Shown here piece by piece: positions 7,194 to 15,876 of a DNA stretch of 64,000 bases. The notes beneath the pieces are model-generated. The model was given only the letters and a program-made list of their open reading frames with translations, did not search any database and had not been told where the DNA came from. Origin of the DNA: Comamonadaceae bacterium (GTDB lineage: Bacteria > Pseudomonadota > Gammaproteobacteria > Burkholderiales > Burkholderiaceae_C); contig JAIXRJ010000030.1 of the NCBI GenBank assembly GCA_027485235.1, positions 1 through 64,000 of the forward strand, written 5' to 3'. The translations under genes were made by a program, and so were the position numbers. Position 1 is the stretch's first letter, and each line of letters opens with the position of its first letter.

Positions 7194-9644
7194 TCAGGCC
7201 ACCCGACCCAAAGCGCGCAGCACTTTCTCTGGCGTGATCGGTTGCGACCAGAGCTCGACCTTGAACGGCGCCAAAGCATCGTTGATCGCATTCATGACCG
7301 CAGCAGGTGCACCCGCAGTGCCTGCCTCGCCTGCGCCCTTGGCCCCCAGCTGGCTGCTGCGCGTGGGTGTCTGCACATGCGCCACCTCGATGTCGGGCAT
7401 TTCGCCACTCATGGGCACCAGGTAATCGGCCATGTTGGCGTTGCGCATCAGCCCTTCATCGTCGTACAGGCACTCTTCAAACAACGCGCCGCCGATGCCC
7501 TGCACAATGGCCCCGCGAATTTGCTCGTCCACGAGTTTGGGGTTGAGAACGCGGCCGCAATCCTCGACCGCCCAGTGTTTGAGCAGCTTCACAAAACCGG
7601 TGTCCGGGTCCACTTCAACATAAGAGGCCTGCACACCGTTGGTGAAGATGAAGGGGTAGTCGCGCTGCGCATAGTGGCGCGTCACCATCAGCTCGGGCGT
7701 GAAATCATTGGGCAAAAGGTCCGATCGGAAGTAGGCGATGCGGCCAAGTTCAGCAAAGTCCAGCACCGACGCCAGCGTCTGGGCGTCCACCACATGGCCA
7801 CGGCGCACGGTCAATTCGGCCTCGCTGCGCTTGAGAATGACAGCGGCCAACTTGAGGATGTTGGCGCGCAGTGCTTGGGAAGCCAGCAAAACCGCCTCAC
7901 CACCCACACCCGCACCGCGCGAGGCCCAAGTGCCCCCGCCATAGGGCGTCACATCGGTGTCGCTCATGACGAGTCGCACTTTTTCAAGGTCAACGCCGAC
8001 ACCATCCGCCGAAATCTGTCGGTAAATACCGTCGTTGCCCTGGCCCTGTTCGCCCACGCTCACGCTCACGCTGATGGCACCCGAGGGGTCCAGACGGATG
8101 GTGCAGCCGTCCTGAGATGCGATGCGCGCGCCACCCACCCCGTAAAAGGCCGCACTCGGGTTGGTCAGCTCAATCAGGGTGGCAAAGCCAATGCCGCGGT
8201 AAATGCCTTGTTCACGCAACTGGGCAATCTCTGCCTTCAGACGTGGGTAATCCATCATCTTCTCGATCTTGTTCAGGCAGGCCTCATGTGACAAGACTTC
8301 GAGTTTGATGCCGCTGGCCCCAGTGGCGGGATACGCATCGTCGGGAATCACGTTCTTCTTGCGAAACTCCAGCGGGTCCATGCCAATGGCCCGCGCCGCC
8401 TGGTCGACCAATCCTTCGGTCACGGCGCAGGCGATGGGGTGGCCCACCCCGCGGTACTGGCATGTGGGCGTCTTATTCTGGAACACCACGTCCAAATGCG
8501 CCCGGTAGTTGGCGTGCTTGTAGGGGCCGCCCACCAAATTGACCACCTGGTTGCCCTCGATCGCGCTGGTGCGCGGGAACATGGAGTACGGACCAATGCC
8601 CGTCAGGTCGTACATCTCGAAAGCCAGGATCTCTCCGCCCTTGCTGGCGGCAATGCGGGCCGTGACGCGGTGGTGCCGGGCGTGGATGTCGCTGGTGAAA
8701 CTCTCAATGCGATCGGCCACAAACTTGACCGGGCGTCGGCACATCATCGACAAGGCGACCGTGGCAAAGTCATCCGGATAAGCGTGCACCTTGATGCCAA
8801 ACGAGCCGCCCACATCCTTGCAAATCACCCGCACCGCGTGTTCTGGCAGGTCGAACTGCCTGGCGTACAGGTCCTGCATCATGTGCGGTGCCTGGAATGA
8901 GTGGTACACGGTGAGCTTCTGATCGGCCACGTTCCAATCCGCAATCTGGCAACGGGGCTCCAACGTCACGCCCGTGTGTCGTCCGAATTCAAAGGTGGTC
9001 TCGACCACCGCATCGGCCTTGTCAAAAGCCTCGTCCACCTGGCCCACATTCAGCTTGCGGGTAAAGCACAGGTTGTCGCCCAGCTCGGGATGGATGAGTG
9101 GCGTCGCAGGGTCGAGCGCGGTCTCCATGTCCACTACGGCGGGCAATTGTTCGATTTCGATGTGGATGAGTTGGAGCGCATCCTCGGCCTGCTCCCGCGT
9201 TTCTGCAACGATGGCCACCACCGGCTCCCCCTGCCAGCAGGCACGGTCCAGGGCCAAGGGGTACTGCGGTGCCGATTTCATGCCCGCCAAATGGCCCAGA
9301 ACCGCGACCCATGGCTTGCATATTTTGGCCAGGTCATGGCCGTCAGCCACCAGAATCACCCCGGGCATGCTGCGCGCCACAGCGGCATCAATGCGGATGA
9401 TCTTGCAATGCGCGACAGGGCTGCGCCAGTACACGACATGGGCCATACGCGGCAATTCAATGTCGTCGATGTAGGTGCCCTGGCCTTGCACCAATTTGCG
9501 GGCACTGGGGCGTTCAATGTTTTGGCCAATGTAGCGGGGGTCCTCGGTCAAGGCATGCAGAGGCTTTTCTTCATGGCTGACCTTGGGGCTGTCCTGCACT
9601 TCGGACCCCGCTTGTTCCAACATGCTCTGTGTGGTGGTGTTCAT
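7194..9644 (-). CDS. Xanthine dehydrogenase-family molybdopterin-binding large subunit
   Basis: 816-residue catalytic subunit of a molybdenum hydroxylase (CoxL/XDH family), which inserts an oxygen from water into its substrate. It has the N-terminal RPSARKLVQGQGTYIDDIELP block, GGSFGIK near residue 280, and the C-terminal GAKGAGEAGTAGAP with the conserved active-site Glu. The loop that carries the copper-ligating Cys in true CO dehydrogenases (AYRCSFR) reads CQYRGVGHP here, so CO oxidation is unlikely and an organic substrate is expected. The ATG at 9644 has an AAGGTGAG ribosome site and overlaps the small-subunit stop by four bases. Substrate unknown. Confidence 0.87.
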   Translation of the reverse strand: MNTTTQSMLEQAGSEVQDSPKVSHEEKPLHALTEDPRYIGQNIERPSARKLVQGQGTYIDDIELPRMAHVVYWRSPVAHCKIIRIDAAVARSMPGVILVADGHDLAKICKPWVAVLGHLAGMKSAPQYPLALDRACWQGEPVVAIVAETREQAEDALQLIHIEIEQLPAVVDMETALDPATPLIHPELGDNLCFTRKLNVGQVDEAFDKADAVVETTFEFGRHTGVTLEPRCQIADWNVADQKLTVYHSFQAPHMMQDLYARQFDLPEHAVRVICKDVGGSFGIKVHAYPDDFATVALSMMCRRPVKFVADRIESFTSDIHARHHRVTARIAASKGGEILAFEMYDLTGIGPYSMFPRTSAIEGNQVVNLVGGPYKHANYRAHLDVVFQNKTPTCQYRGVGHPIACAVTEGLVDQAARAIGMDPLEFRKKNVIPDDAYPATGASGIKLEVLSHEACLNKIEKMMDYPRLKAEIAQLREQGIYRGIGFATLIELTNPSAAFYGVGGARIASQDGCTIRLDPSGAISVSVSVGEQGQGNDGIYRQISADGVGVDLEKVRLVMSDTDVTPYGGGTWASRGAGVGGEAVLLASQALRANILKLAAVILKRSEAELTVRRGHVVDAQTLASVLDFAELGRIAYFRSDLLPNDFTPELMVTRHYAQRDYPFIFTNGVQASYVEVDPDTGFVKLLKHWAVEDCGRVLNPKLVDEQIRGAIVQGIGGALFEECLYDDEGLMRNANMADYLVPMSGEMPDIEVAHVQTPTRSSQLGAKGAGEAGTAGAPAAVMNAINDALAPFKVELWSQPITPEKVLRALGRVA

Positions 9645-10153
9645 GCGCTCACCTTTTCGGATGGACGGCTGGGCGCATTCTTGGCGCGCTCGGCCAGGGT
9701 TTCGCAAATGGCATCGACGATCGCGTGGTAGCCGGTGCAGCGGCAATAGTTGCCACTCATCCACTCACGCACTTCTTCCCGGGTCGCATCGGGCTTGGCC
9801 TCCAGCAACTCCTTGGCCGCCATCACCATGCCCGGCGTGCAAAACCCGCACTGCAAGGCGTTGTTCCTCACAAAGGCTTCCTGCAGGTCACGCACATCGC
9901 CATCGGCACTGAGGCCTTCGATCGTGCGCACCTTGCCGCCTTGGGTTTGAACGGCCAGCGTCAGGCAACCGCGAACGATGCGCCCATCCACCTCGACGGT
10001 GCATGCGCCACAAACACCGTGTTCGCAACCCAGATGTGAGCCTTTGAGGCCGAGTTCGTTTCGAATGAAGTCCACCAGATGCTGGCGTGGTGCCACGCTG
10101 CGCACTTGCGCTTGACCGTTGACTTCGACGTGAAGCGTTTGAAGAGATGTCAT
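9641..10153 (-). CDS. Molybdenum hydroxylase (2Fe-2S) small subunit
   Basis: 170-residue electron-transfer subunit of the same hydroxylase. The plant-type [2Fe-2S] ligands are CEHGVCGAC with a later Cys in GCLTL (about residues 43-63). The second, all-helical cluster domain has CGFCTPG (about 102-108) and CRCTGY (about 136-141). The length fits CoxS-type subunits; the C-terminal SRPSEKVSA tail overlaps the large-subunit start. It lies 19 bases downstream of the FAD subunit. Confidence 0.92.
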   Translation of the reverse strand: MTSLQTLHVEVNGQAQVRSVAPRQHLVDFIRNELGLKGSHLGCEHGVCGACTVEVDGRIVRGCLTLAVQTQGGKVRTIEGLSADGDVRDLQEAFVRNNALQCGFCTPGMVMAAKELLEAKPDATREEVREWMSGNYCRCTGYHAIVDAICETLAERAKNAPSRPSEKVSA

Positions 10154-10172
10154 GAGGTTCTCCCGGAATGGA

Positions 10173-11048
10173 TCAGGCAGCGATCACGCTGCGACTGGCG
10201 TGAGCAGCCGATAGCAAACGCCGCGCCAGTACAGTGGCCAAATGCCGCTTGGTTTCGGGGCTGTGGGTCAGGTCTGGGAGGGGATCGAGCTCGGCCTTGA
10301 GCGAGGCCACCGCAATCTCCACCGTTGCAAAATCCAGCGTCTTGCCCGCAAGCAAGGCTTCGGTTCGGCTTGCACGCCAAGGGATAGCCCCAATACCCAA
10401 GAAAGCCAGATTCACACGCTGGGCCACCGTGCCTGTGAAGCTGGCAGCCACAGCCAAACCTGCCACCGCATAATCGCCATGGCGCCGTGCCAGTTCATCG
10501 AAAGCAAACCAGTCGGCCTGGCCTGCCATGGGCACATCGGCCCCCACGACGACTTCATCCGGCGCGAGTGCGGTCGTGTACAAGTCCACGAAAAAATCGG
10601 TGGCCGAAATCTTGCGGCGTCCACTGGGGCTTTGCAGATGGATCTGGCCGTCCATGGCGCAGAGGCAACATGGCCATTCCGCCGCCGGGTCTCCGTAAGC
10701 AATCGATCCCCCCCAAGTGCCTGAATTGCGAATCGCCCGGTGGGCAATGTGGGGGGCGGCCATGGCCAGCATCGGGGCATGCTGGCTGACCAGGGCGCTG
10801 TTTTCAATTTCGGTGTGCGTGGTCAGTGCGCCAATGAAGAGGCGGTCGCCCTCCTGGCGAATGCCCCGCAACTCACTCAGGCCCGTGATGTCAATCACCA
10901 GTTGCGGTTCGGACAAGCGCATGTTCAGCGTGGCCAGCAAGGTCTGTCCTCCCGCCAAAATTCGGGCGTCATCCCCGTGGGTTTGAAGCAAATCGAAGAG
11001 CTCGGCCATCGTGGCGGGCTTGACGTAATCAAATGCAGCGGATTTCAC
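10173..11048 (-). CDS. Molybdenum hydroxylase FAD-binding medium subunit
   Basis: 291-residue CoxM-type flavoprotein that passes electrons from the iron-sulfur subunit to the acceptor. Typical motifs are FDYVKPATMAELFDLL at the start, the FAD loops ILAGGQTLL and IRNSGTWGGSIAYGDPAAE, and a C-terminal CO_deh_flav_C-like region. A GTG start at 11048 is chosen because GGAAGA sits 6 bases before it and the protein then starts like its relatives. An ATG at 11078 would add ten residues and is the alternative. It follows the CoxG gene in the same orientation. Confidence 0.85.
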   Translation of the reverse strand: MKSAAFDYVKPATMAELFDLLQTHGDDARILAGGQTLLATLNMRLSEPQLVIDITGLSELRGIRQEGDRLFIGALTTHTEIENSALVSQHAPMLAMAAPHIAHRAIRNSGTWGGSIAYGDPAAEWPCCLCAMDGQIHLQSPSGRRKISATDFFVDLYTTALAPDEVVVGADVPMAGQADWFAFDELARRHGDYAVAGLAVAASFTGTVAQRVNLAFLGIGAIPWRASRTEALLAGKTLDFATVEIAVASLKAELDPLPDLTHSPETKRHLATVLARRLLSAAHASRSVIAA

Positions 11049-11098
11049 GGTGGGTCTTCCAGTTTTTGTGTTCAACATCGGCCATACAAGGCCTCGCC

Positions 11099-11767
11099 TC
11101 AGAGTTGGGCGCCAAGCCAAACGCCAAAGGCTGTGGCCAACACCCCCAAGGCGAACCATTTCATTCGCAACCATTCCGTATCGTCTGGCAATTGGCCGGT
11201 AGGCGGCGGCGCAACCGTTGCACCTGCCACCGTCAAGTCTGGGCTTCGGGCATGGGCGACCCTTGGGTTCTCTGGGGCCGCTTCAGCCGCCTCAGACTCT
11301 GTCGGTCGCTTGTCGGCATCCGCTTGGGCTGGCGCAAGGTGTGACTGGAAGGCGTTGAAAAACTGATCCGCCATCTGCTTGGCGGCCCCATCAATCATGC
11401 GCCCCCCCACCAAACCCAGCTTGCCCGCCACGGAAGCCTGAACCGTGTAGCGCAACCGTGTGTTTTCGCCTTCATCGCTGAGCTGGACCTGCGAGCGACC
11501 ACGGGCCATACCGGCTGCACCGCCCGACCCTTCGAAAGTCATGGCGCAACTTTCAGCTTCGATCACGTCGCTCATCAAAATTCGACCGCTGAACTTGGCA
11601 CGAACCGGCCCCACCTTGACCATCATTCGAGCGGTCTTTTCAAGGGGCCCGACCTGCTCCACAGCCTCGCAGCCGGGAATACAAGCCGTCAGGACAACTG
11701 GATCATTCAGTGCCATCCAAACACGCGAGCGAGCCGCGTTGATTACAACGTCACCTGTCAATTCCAT
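11099..11767 (-). CDS. CoxG-like SRPBCC-family protein
   Basis: 222 residues. The first ~145 match the CO dehydrogenase subunit G fold: MELTGDVVINAARSRVW, LTACIPGCE, VKVGPVRAKFSG and a closing MADQFFNAF. In the cox cluster CoxG recruits the molybdenum enzyme to the membrane. Here an Ala/Pro-rich linker leads to a single C-terminal hydrophobic segment (WFALGVLATAFGVWLGAQL), consistent with membrane anchoring. It is the first gene of the hydroxylase operon, with AAGAAG before the ATG, and is divergent from a TetR gene. Confidence 0.83.
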   Translation of the reverse strand: MELTGDVVINAARSRVWMALNDPVVLTACIPGCEAVEQVGPLEKTARMMVKVGPVRAKFSGRILMSDVIEAESCAMTFEGSGGAAGMARGRSQVQLSDEGENTRLRYTVQASVAGKLGLVGGRMIDGAAKQMADQFFNAFQSHLAPAQADADKRPTESEAAEAAPENPRVAHARSPDLTVAGATVAPPPTGQLPDDTEWLRMKWFALGVLATAFGVWLGAQL

Positions 11768-11802
11768 GGGCGCTTCTTTGGGGTTTTCACGGGGTTGCTT
11801 TG

Positions 11803-11856
11803 TTTACCATACGTTCAATAATCCTATTCCAAATTGACCACACGGTAAATAGGATG
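11803..11856. promoter_or_regulatory. Candidate TetR operator in the divergent promoter region
   Basis: Two 16-base elements face each other: TTTACCATACGTTCAA (11803-11818) and, on the other strand, TTTACCGTGTGGTCAA (11849-11834). They agree at 12 of 16 positions. A second inverted repeat, ATCCTATT (11821-11828) and AATAGGAT (11848-11855), is interleaved and reaches the TetR start. The position between coxG and the TetR gene fits autorepression plus control of the hydroxylase operon. Confidence 0.5.
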
Positions 11857-12606
11857 CCCCTACAGACAAACCCTGATCGGGCGATTGACTCCGCTGCCGG
11901 GTTAGCGTGCGAGCCTCCTCGAATGCGGCGGCGCTTGGGTGTTGCCGAGCGTGAGCGACAAATTTTGGACGGCGCCATTGGTTTTTTTGCACAAAACGGA
12001 TTCGGCGCTCAACTGCGAGATTTGGGCCGCAGCATCGGCGTGACACACGCTCTTCTGTACCATTATTTCCCCACCAAACAAGCCTTGATCGACCGGGTTT
12101 ATCTGGAGGTTTTCGAAGGACGCTGGAACCCAGCTTGGGAAGCCTTGCTGGATGACCCCGAGAAAACACCCGAAGAAAAACTCACCGGCTTTTACGACGA
12201 CTACATCAACTCCGCATTGAACCGTGAGTTCACCCGGATCTTGGTGTTCTCGGGCCTTTCCGATCACGCCATCACCGACCGTTTCTTTTCGCTGCTTCGT
12301 CAGCGACTGTTCCCGCGCCTGATCCGAGAGACGCGGCGCTTTCGCGGCGTGACCAGTCGCGCCAAAGCCAGCGAGCGTGAGTTGGAACTGCTGATGGGAT
12401 TGCACGGCGGCTTCTTCTACAACCCGATGCGGCGCTGGATTTACGGCCAAGGTGTGGCCAACGACCAAGCCCCTGAGCGTTTCAGCCATTCACTTGTCCA
12501 TGACCGCGTGCTGGGCTATCTGATTGCCAGTCAGACATTGTTTGGCCAAGCCACTGTTTCGGCATCTTCTAAGACCGGTGGCGGCACAAGAAAACGCAAC
12601 CCATGA
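11854..12606 (+). CDS. TetR/AcrR-family transcriptional regulator
   Basis: 250 residues. The N-terminal helix-turn-helix lies at about residues 30-75, with RERQILDGAIGFFAQNGFGAQLRDLGRSIGVTHALLYHYFPTKQ spread over it; GVTHALLYHYF is the recognition helix. The rest is the helical ligand-binding and dimerisation domain, which is not conserved enough to name a ligand. The ATG at 11854 is next to an AAATAGG sequence; a longer upstream reading would run through the operator. It is divergent from the molybdenum hydroxylase operon and just upstream of the TRAP genes, so it may respond to the substrate of both. Confidence 0.82.
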   Translation: MPLQTNPDRAIDSAAGLACEPPRMRRRLGVAERERQILDGAIGFFAQNGFGAQLRDLGRSIGVTHALLYHYFPTKQALIDRVYLEVFEGRWNPAWEALLDDPEKTPEEKLTGFYDDYINSALNREFTRILVFSGLSDHAITDRFFSLLRQRLFPRLIRETRRFRGVTSRAKASERELELLMGLHGGFFYNPMRRWIYGQGVANDQAPERFSHSLVHDRVLGYLIASQTLFGQATVSASSKTGGGTRKRNP

Positions 12607-12694
12607 GCCATTTTTTTCACCCCGCTGCAGCCTACCGGCTTCGGCAATCACAGCGCGGCAATTGACTGCCGCTATTCAACCAAAAGGAGAATGC

Positions 12695-13765
12695 ATGAAA
12701 CTCAACAAGTTGGCCCTTTCCGGGTTGATCGCACTCGGTTGCGCAACTGCTGCCAGCACTGCAGTTGCCCAACAGCGCATCAACGTCAACATCGGTGCAA
12801 GCCACCCGACCACCAACATCTGGGCCTACGCCATGAAAGAGGTGTTTCAGCCCGAAGTCGATCGGCTGCTCAAAGAAGGTGGGGGTAAGTTTGAAGTGCG
12901 TTGGCGTGAAAATTACGGCGGCACGCTTTACAAGTTTTCTGAAACACGCGCCGCCGTCAAGGACGGCATTGTGGATGTGGGCATGGTGGGCACGGTCTGG
13001 GAAAATTCTGCCATGCCTTTGCAGAACGTCACCTATTTCACACCGTTCGCCACCACCAACCACGAGTTGCTGATCAGCATTTTCGACAAGCTCAACGACA
13101 CGCACCCAGCGCTCAAGGCCAGCTGGACCGCGCAGAACATGGTGCCACTGTCGTCGCTCATCACCGACACCTATGACATTTATGCCAACTTCCCCGTGAC
13201 CAATATGGCCGCGTTGCAAAACAAAAAAATCCACGCACCCGGCACCTCAGCCAACTGGATGCGCGACACCGGTGCAACGCCGGTTGAGGGCGCCTTGACC
13301 ACTTACTACACCAACATACAGACGGGTGTGACCCAAGGCGCCCTGAGTTTTGCCAGCGGCATCGGCCCGGCCCGTGTCTACGAAGTGGCCAAGCATTTGA
13401 CACGTGTGGATGTCGGTGCCATGTATTTGGGCAGCGTTGCGGCCAACAAAAGCTTCTTTGACAAATTGCCCAAGGAAGTTCAGGAAGCCTTCATCAAGGC
13501 TGGCAAGTCCACATCGGTCGCCCACGGCAAACATGTCACCACCTCCGCGGTGAAAGCCATGGAAACCATGCGCGCCGCCGGTCTTCAGGTGAGCGATCTT
13601 CCAGCCGCTGAGCGTGCCAAATGGATCAACGGCCTGCCGGACATCGTCACCCCATGGTTGCAGACCACGGGTGATGCGGGCAAGTCCCTGCTCCGCGCTT
13701 ATTTTGACGAGTTGCGCGCCAACGGTGTGAAGCCTCTGCGTGACTGGGACAAAGCGGCCCGCTGA
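12695..13765 (+). CDS. TRAP transporter substrate-binding protein (DctP family)
   Basis: 356-residue periplasmic receptor of a TRAP transporter, which captures carboxylate-type solutes for sodium-driven uptake. The signal peptide MKLNKLALSGLIALGCATAASTAVAQ is expected to be cleaved after ...VAQ. The mature part has the family's SHP..N.WAYAMKEVF opening and SFASGIGPARVYEVAKH near residue 230. AGGAGA precedes the ATG; longer readings have no signal peptide at their start. First gene of a dctP-dctQ-dctM unit. Substrate unknown, but the location between a molybdenum hydroxylase and a BKACE gene suggests an organic acid. Confidence 0.88.
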   Translation: MKLNKLALSGLIALGCATAASTAVAQQRINVNIGASHPTTNIWAYAMKEVFQPEVDRLLKEGGGKFEVRWRENYGGTLYKFSETRAAVKDGIVDVGMVGTVWENSAMPLQNVTYFTPFATTNHELLISIFDKLNDTHPALKASWTAQNMVPLSSLITDTYDIYANFPVTNMAALQNKKIHAPGTSANWMRDTGATPVEGALTTYYTNIQTGVTQGALSFASGIGPARVYEVAKHLTRVDVGAMYLGSVAANKSFFDKLPKEVQEAFIKAGKSTSVAHGKHVTTSAVKAMETMRAAGLQVSDLPAAERAKWINGLPDIVTPWLQTTGDAGKSLLRAYFDELRANGVKPLRDWDKAAR

Positions 13766-13854
13766 CCCACCATTTGACCGCATTGATGTCTGCAGAGCCC
13801 GCCTCCAACGGCGGACCCTGCAGCCCATTTGCGCATCCACACGAGGAGCCTATC

Positions 13855-14421
13855 TTGCACGCCGACCCCCATACAGAAGCACCTGCCATACCACGGCATC
13901 CCTTGGACTTCCCAGCCAACATGCTTGCATCCCTGGGCACCGTCTGGATTTTCCTGATCATGGCGTTGGTGGTCGCCGATGTGATCGGTCGGAGTTTTTT
14001 GAATCAACCCATCACCGGGGTGGCTGAGTTCTCCTCTCGCTCGGTCGGCGCCATTGTTTTTCTTCAACTGGCCGCTGCCGTTTGCAGCAACCGGATGACG
14101 CGCAGTGATTTTTTGCTCAACCTGATTGGCAAGCGTTCGGCCAGAGGTGTCGTGGCACTCAATGTCTTCAACGCCTTGGTGGGTGCGGGCTTGTTTGCGG
14201 CCTTGGCCTGGATTGGTGGGTCCGAATTCAGCAACTCGTGGACCAGCAACGAGTTCTACGGCGTGCAGGGCGTCTACAGCGTTCCGGCTTGGCCGTTCCG
14301 TGGCCTGCTGGTTGCAGGCTCTGCAGCGGGTGCATTGTGCTACGTGTTGAGCATCCCCGGCATCCTGAAACAAGCAGGAGCCACAGGTCTTGCTGACGAT
14401 CCCTTGGGAGGTGGCATATGA
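13855..14421 (+). CDS. TRAP transporter small permease (DctQ family)
   Basis: 188 residues with four hydrophobic helices: about 25-45 (LGTVWIFLIMALVVADVIGRSF), 65-82, 105-125 and 150-170. It pairs with the large permease in the inner membrane. I prefer the TTG at 13855 because GAGGAG lies 6 bases before it and the product then has the usual short N-terminus. An ATG at 13786 would add 23 low-complexity residues without a ribosome site. The stop overlaps the dctM start (ATGA). Confidence 0.75.
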   Translation: MHADPHTEAPAIPRHPLDFPANMLASLGTVWIFLIMALVVADVIGRSFLNQPITGVAEFSSRSVGAIVFLQLAAAVCSNRMTRSDFLLNLIGKRSARGVVALNVFNALVGAGLFAALAWIGGSEFSNSWTSNEFYGVQGVYSVPAWPFRGLLVAGSAAGALCYVLSIPGILKQAGATGLADDPLGGGI

Positions 14422-15746
14422 GCGATTTGGGCATGGGCGGCTTGCTCATTGGTGTGCTGGTTGTGCTGGTATTGCTGGGTATACACATTGGTGTGGCTTT
14501 GCTGGCAGTCGGTTTTGCTGGCGTCTGGCTGGTGCGAGACAACCTCGACATGGCCATCAAATTGTTTTACATGTCGGCCTACAACGGCGTGGCCGACTAT
14601 GTGTTTGCAACCATTCCGCTGTTTGTGCTGATGGGACTGCTGGTGAGCATTTCCAACGTCGGCAAGGACACGTTCACGGTCGCAGAAGTCCTGCTTCGCA
14701 AGCTCCAGGGCGGCCTCGGTGTGGCCACGGTGGCCGCCAACACGGTTTTCGCAGCGGTCACAGGGGTCTCCATCGCGTCGGCAGCGGTGTTCACCCGGGT
14801 GGCCGTACCCGAAATGGTCAAACACGGTTACCGCACCACCTTTGCCACCGGCACCGTGGCTGGCAGCTCGGTGTTGGGGATGATGATTCCACCCAGCTTG
14901 CTGATGATCATTTACGGCGTATTGGCCGAGCAATCGATTGGCAAATTGTTTGTGGCCGGCGTCATTCCGGGCTTCTTGCTGGCCATTGTCTTCGCCGTGA
15001 TGATCATGCTGATGGCGCGATTCACGCCGGGCCATGTCTTTGACCCTCAACACCCCTCTCAATTGCAGCGAGGACGCCAGATAGAAGTGACCCTGACCGG
15101 GCTGCAGATGGTCAATAAACTGGTACCCATTGCTGCGCTGGTGGCGTTGGTTCTGGGGGGGCTGTACGGTGGCTTTTTCACACCCACCGAAGCCGGTGGT
15201 GTGGGCGCCTTTGGTGCGCTGCTCATTGCCCTGATGCGGCGCTCTTTGGGCAAAGGCAAGCTATGGCAGGTTCTGCACGAAACCGGCAGCGTGTCGTGCA
15301 CCATCCTGATCCTGCTGGTGGCCGCCAGTTTCTACAGCCGCATGCTCAGTGTGGCGGGTGTGCCTGTGGCCATCAGCGATCTGGTGCGTGACGCGGGTCT
15401 TGGACCGTATGGATTTCTGACCTTGTACATCGGGATCGTGCTGCTGCTGGGGATGATCTTGGACTCCAGCTCCATTTTGTTGATCATGACGCCGGTGGCG
15501 GCACCCATCGCAGCCAGCTTCGGTTTCGACCTGATCCACTTCGGCGTGATCACCGTGCTGGCTGTCGAAATGGGCTTGCTGACGCCCCCCTTCGGCATCT
15601 CGGTGTTCACGGTCAAGTCCACCTTGAACGACCCCAAGATTTCAGTGGAAAGCATCTTTGCCGGATGCATGCCATTTCTCGGGGCAATGTTGGCGGTGCT
15701 GGTTTTGGTCTGCGCCTTCCCTTGGTTGTCCTTGGCGCTGATTTAA
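14418..15746 (+). CDS. TRAP transporter large permease (DctM family)
   Basis: 442-residue inner-membrane protein with about twelve hydrophobic helices that carries the sodium-coupled translocation path. The family signatures TGVSIASAAVFTRVAVPEM and GSSVLGMMIPPSLLMIIYG (about residues 110-170) and PPFGISVFTVKS near residue 390 are present. It overlaps dctQ by four bases, so the two permeases are translationally coupled. A GC stem-loop follows the stop. Confidence 0.92.
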   Translation: MSDLGMGGLLIGVLVVLVLLGIHIGVALLAVGFAGVWLVRDNLDMAIKLFYMSAYNGVADYVFATIPLFVLMGLLVSISNVGKDTFTVAEVLLRKLQGGLGVATVAANTVFAAVTGVSIASAAVFTRVAVPEMVKHGYRTTFATGTVAGSSVLGMMIPPSLLMIIYGVLAEQSIGKLFVAGVIPGFLLAIVFAVMIMLMARFTPGHVFDPQHPSQLQRGRQIEVTLTGLQMVNKLVPIAALVALVLGGLYGGFFTPTEAGGVGAFGALLIALMRRSLGKGKLWQVLHETGSVSCTILILLVAASFYSRMLSVAGVPVAISDLVRDAGLGPYGFLTLYIGIVLLLGMILDSSSILLIMTPVAAPIAASFGFDLIHFGVITVLAVEMGLLTPPFGISVFTVKSTLNDPKISVESIFAGCMPFLGAMLAVLVLVCAFPWLSLALI

Positions 15747-15755
15747 GGGCGATCT

Positions 15756-15771
15756 CCCCGGCCCGCCGGGG
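15756..15771 (+). other. GC-rich stem-loop after dctM
   Basis: CCCCGG and CCGGGG pair perfectly around CCCG ten bases after the dctM stop. No T-run follows, so it could protect the transcript end or give Rho-assisted termination, but it is not a standard intrinsic terminator. Confidence 0.4.
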
Positions 15772-15876
15772 GCGTTGCGCTGTAACCCATGTGTCTGCCC
15801 TTAGGGGTTAACGTGGTGTGCCACACTGTGACTCGTCCTTACGATGGCGCGACATTCAAACTCAACAGTCCATCCG

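Noticed and set aside
7194-11767. Annotation of the molybdenum enzyme as aerobic CO dehydrogenase
   Set aside because: The active-site loop lacks the Cys-containing AYRCSFR sequence of form I enzymes, so the coxG-like neighbour alone is not enough.
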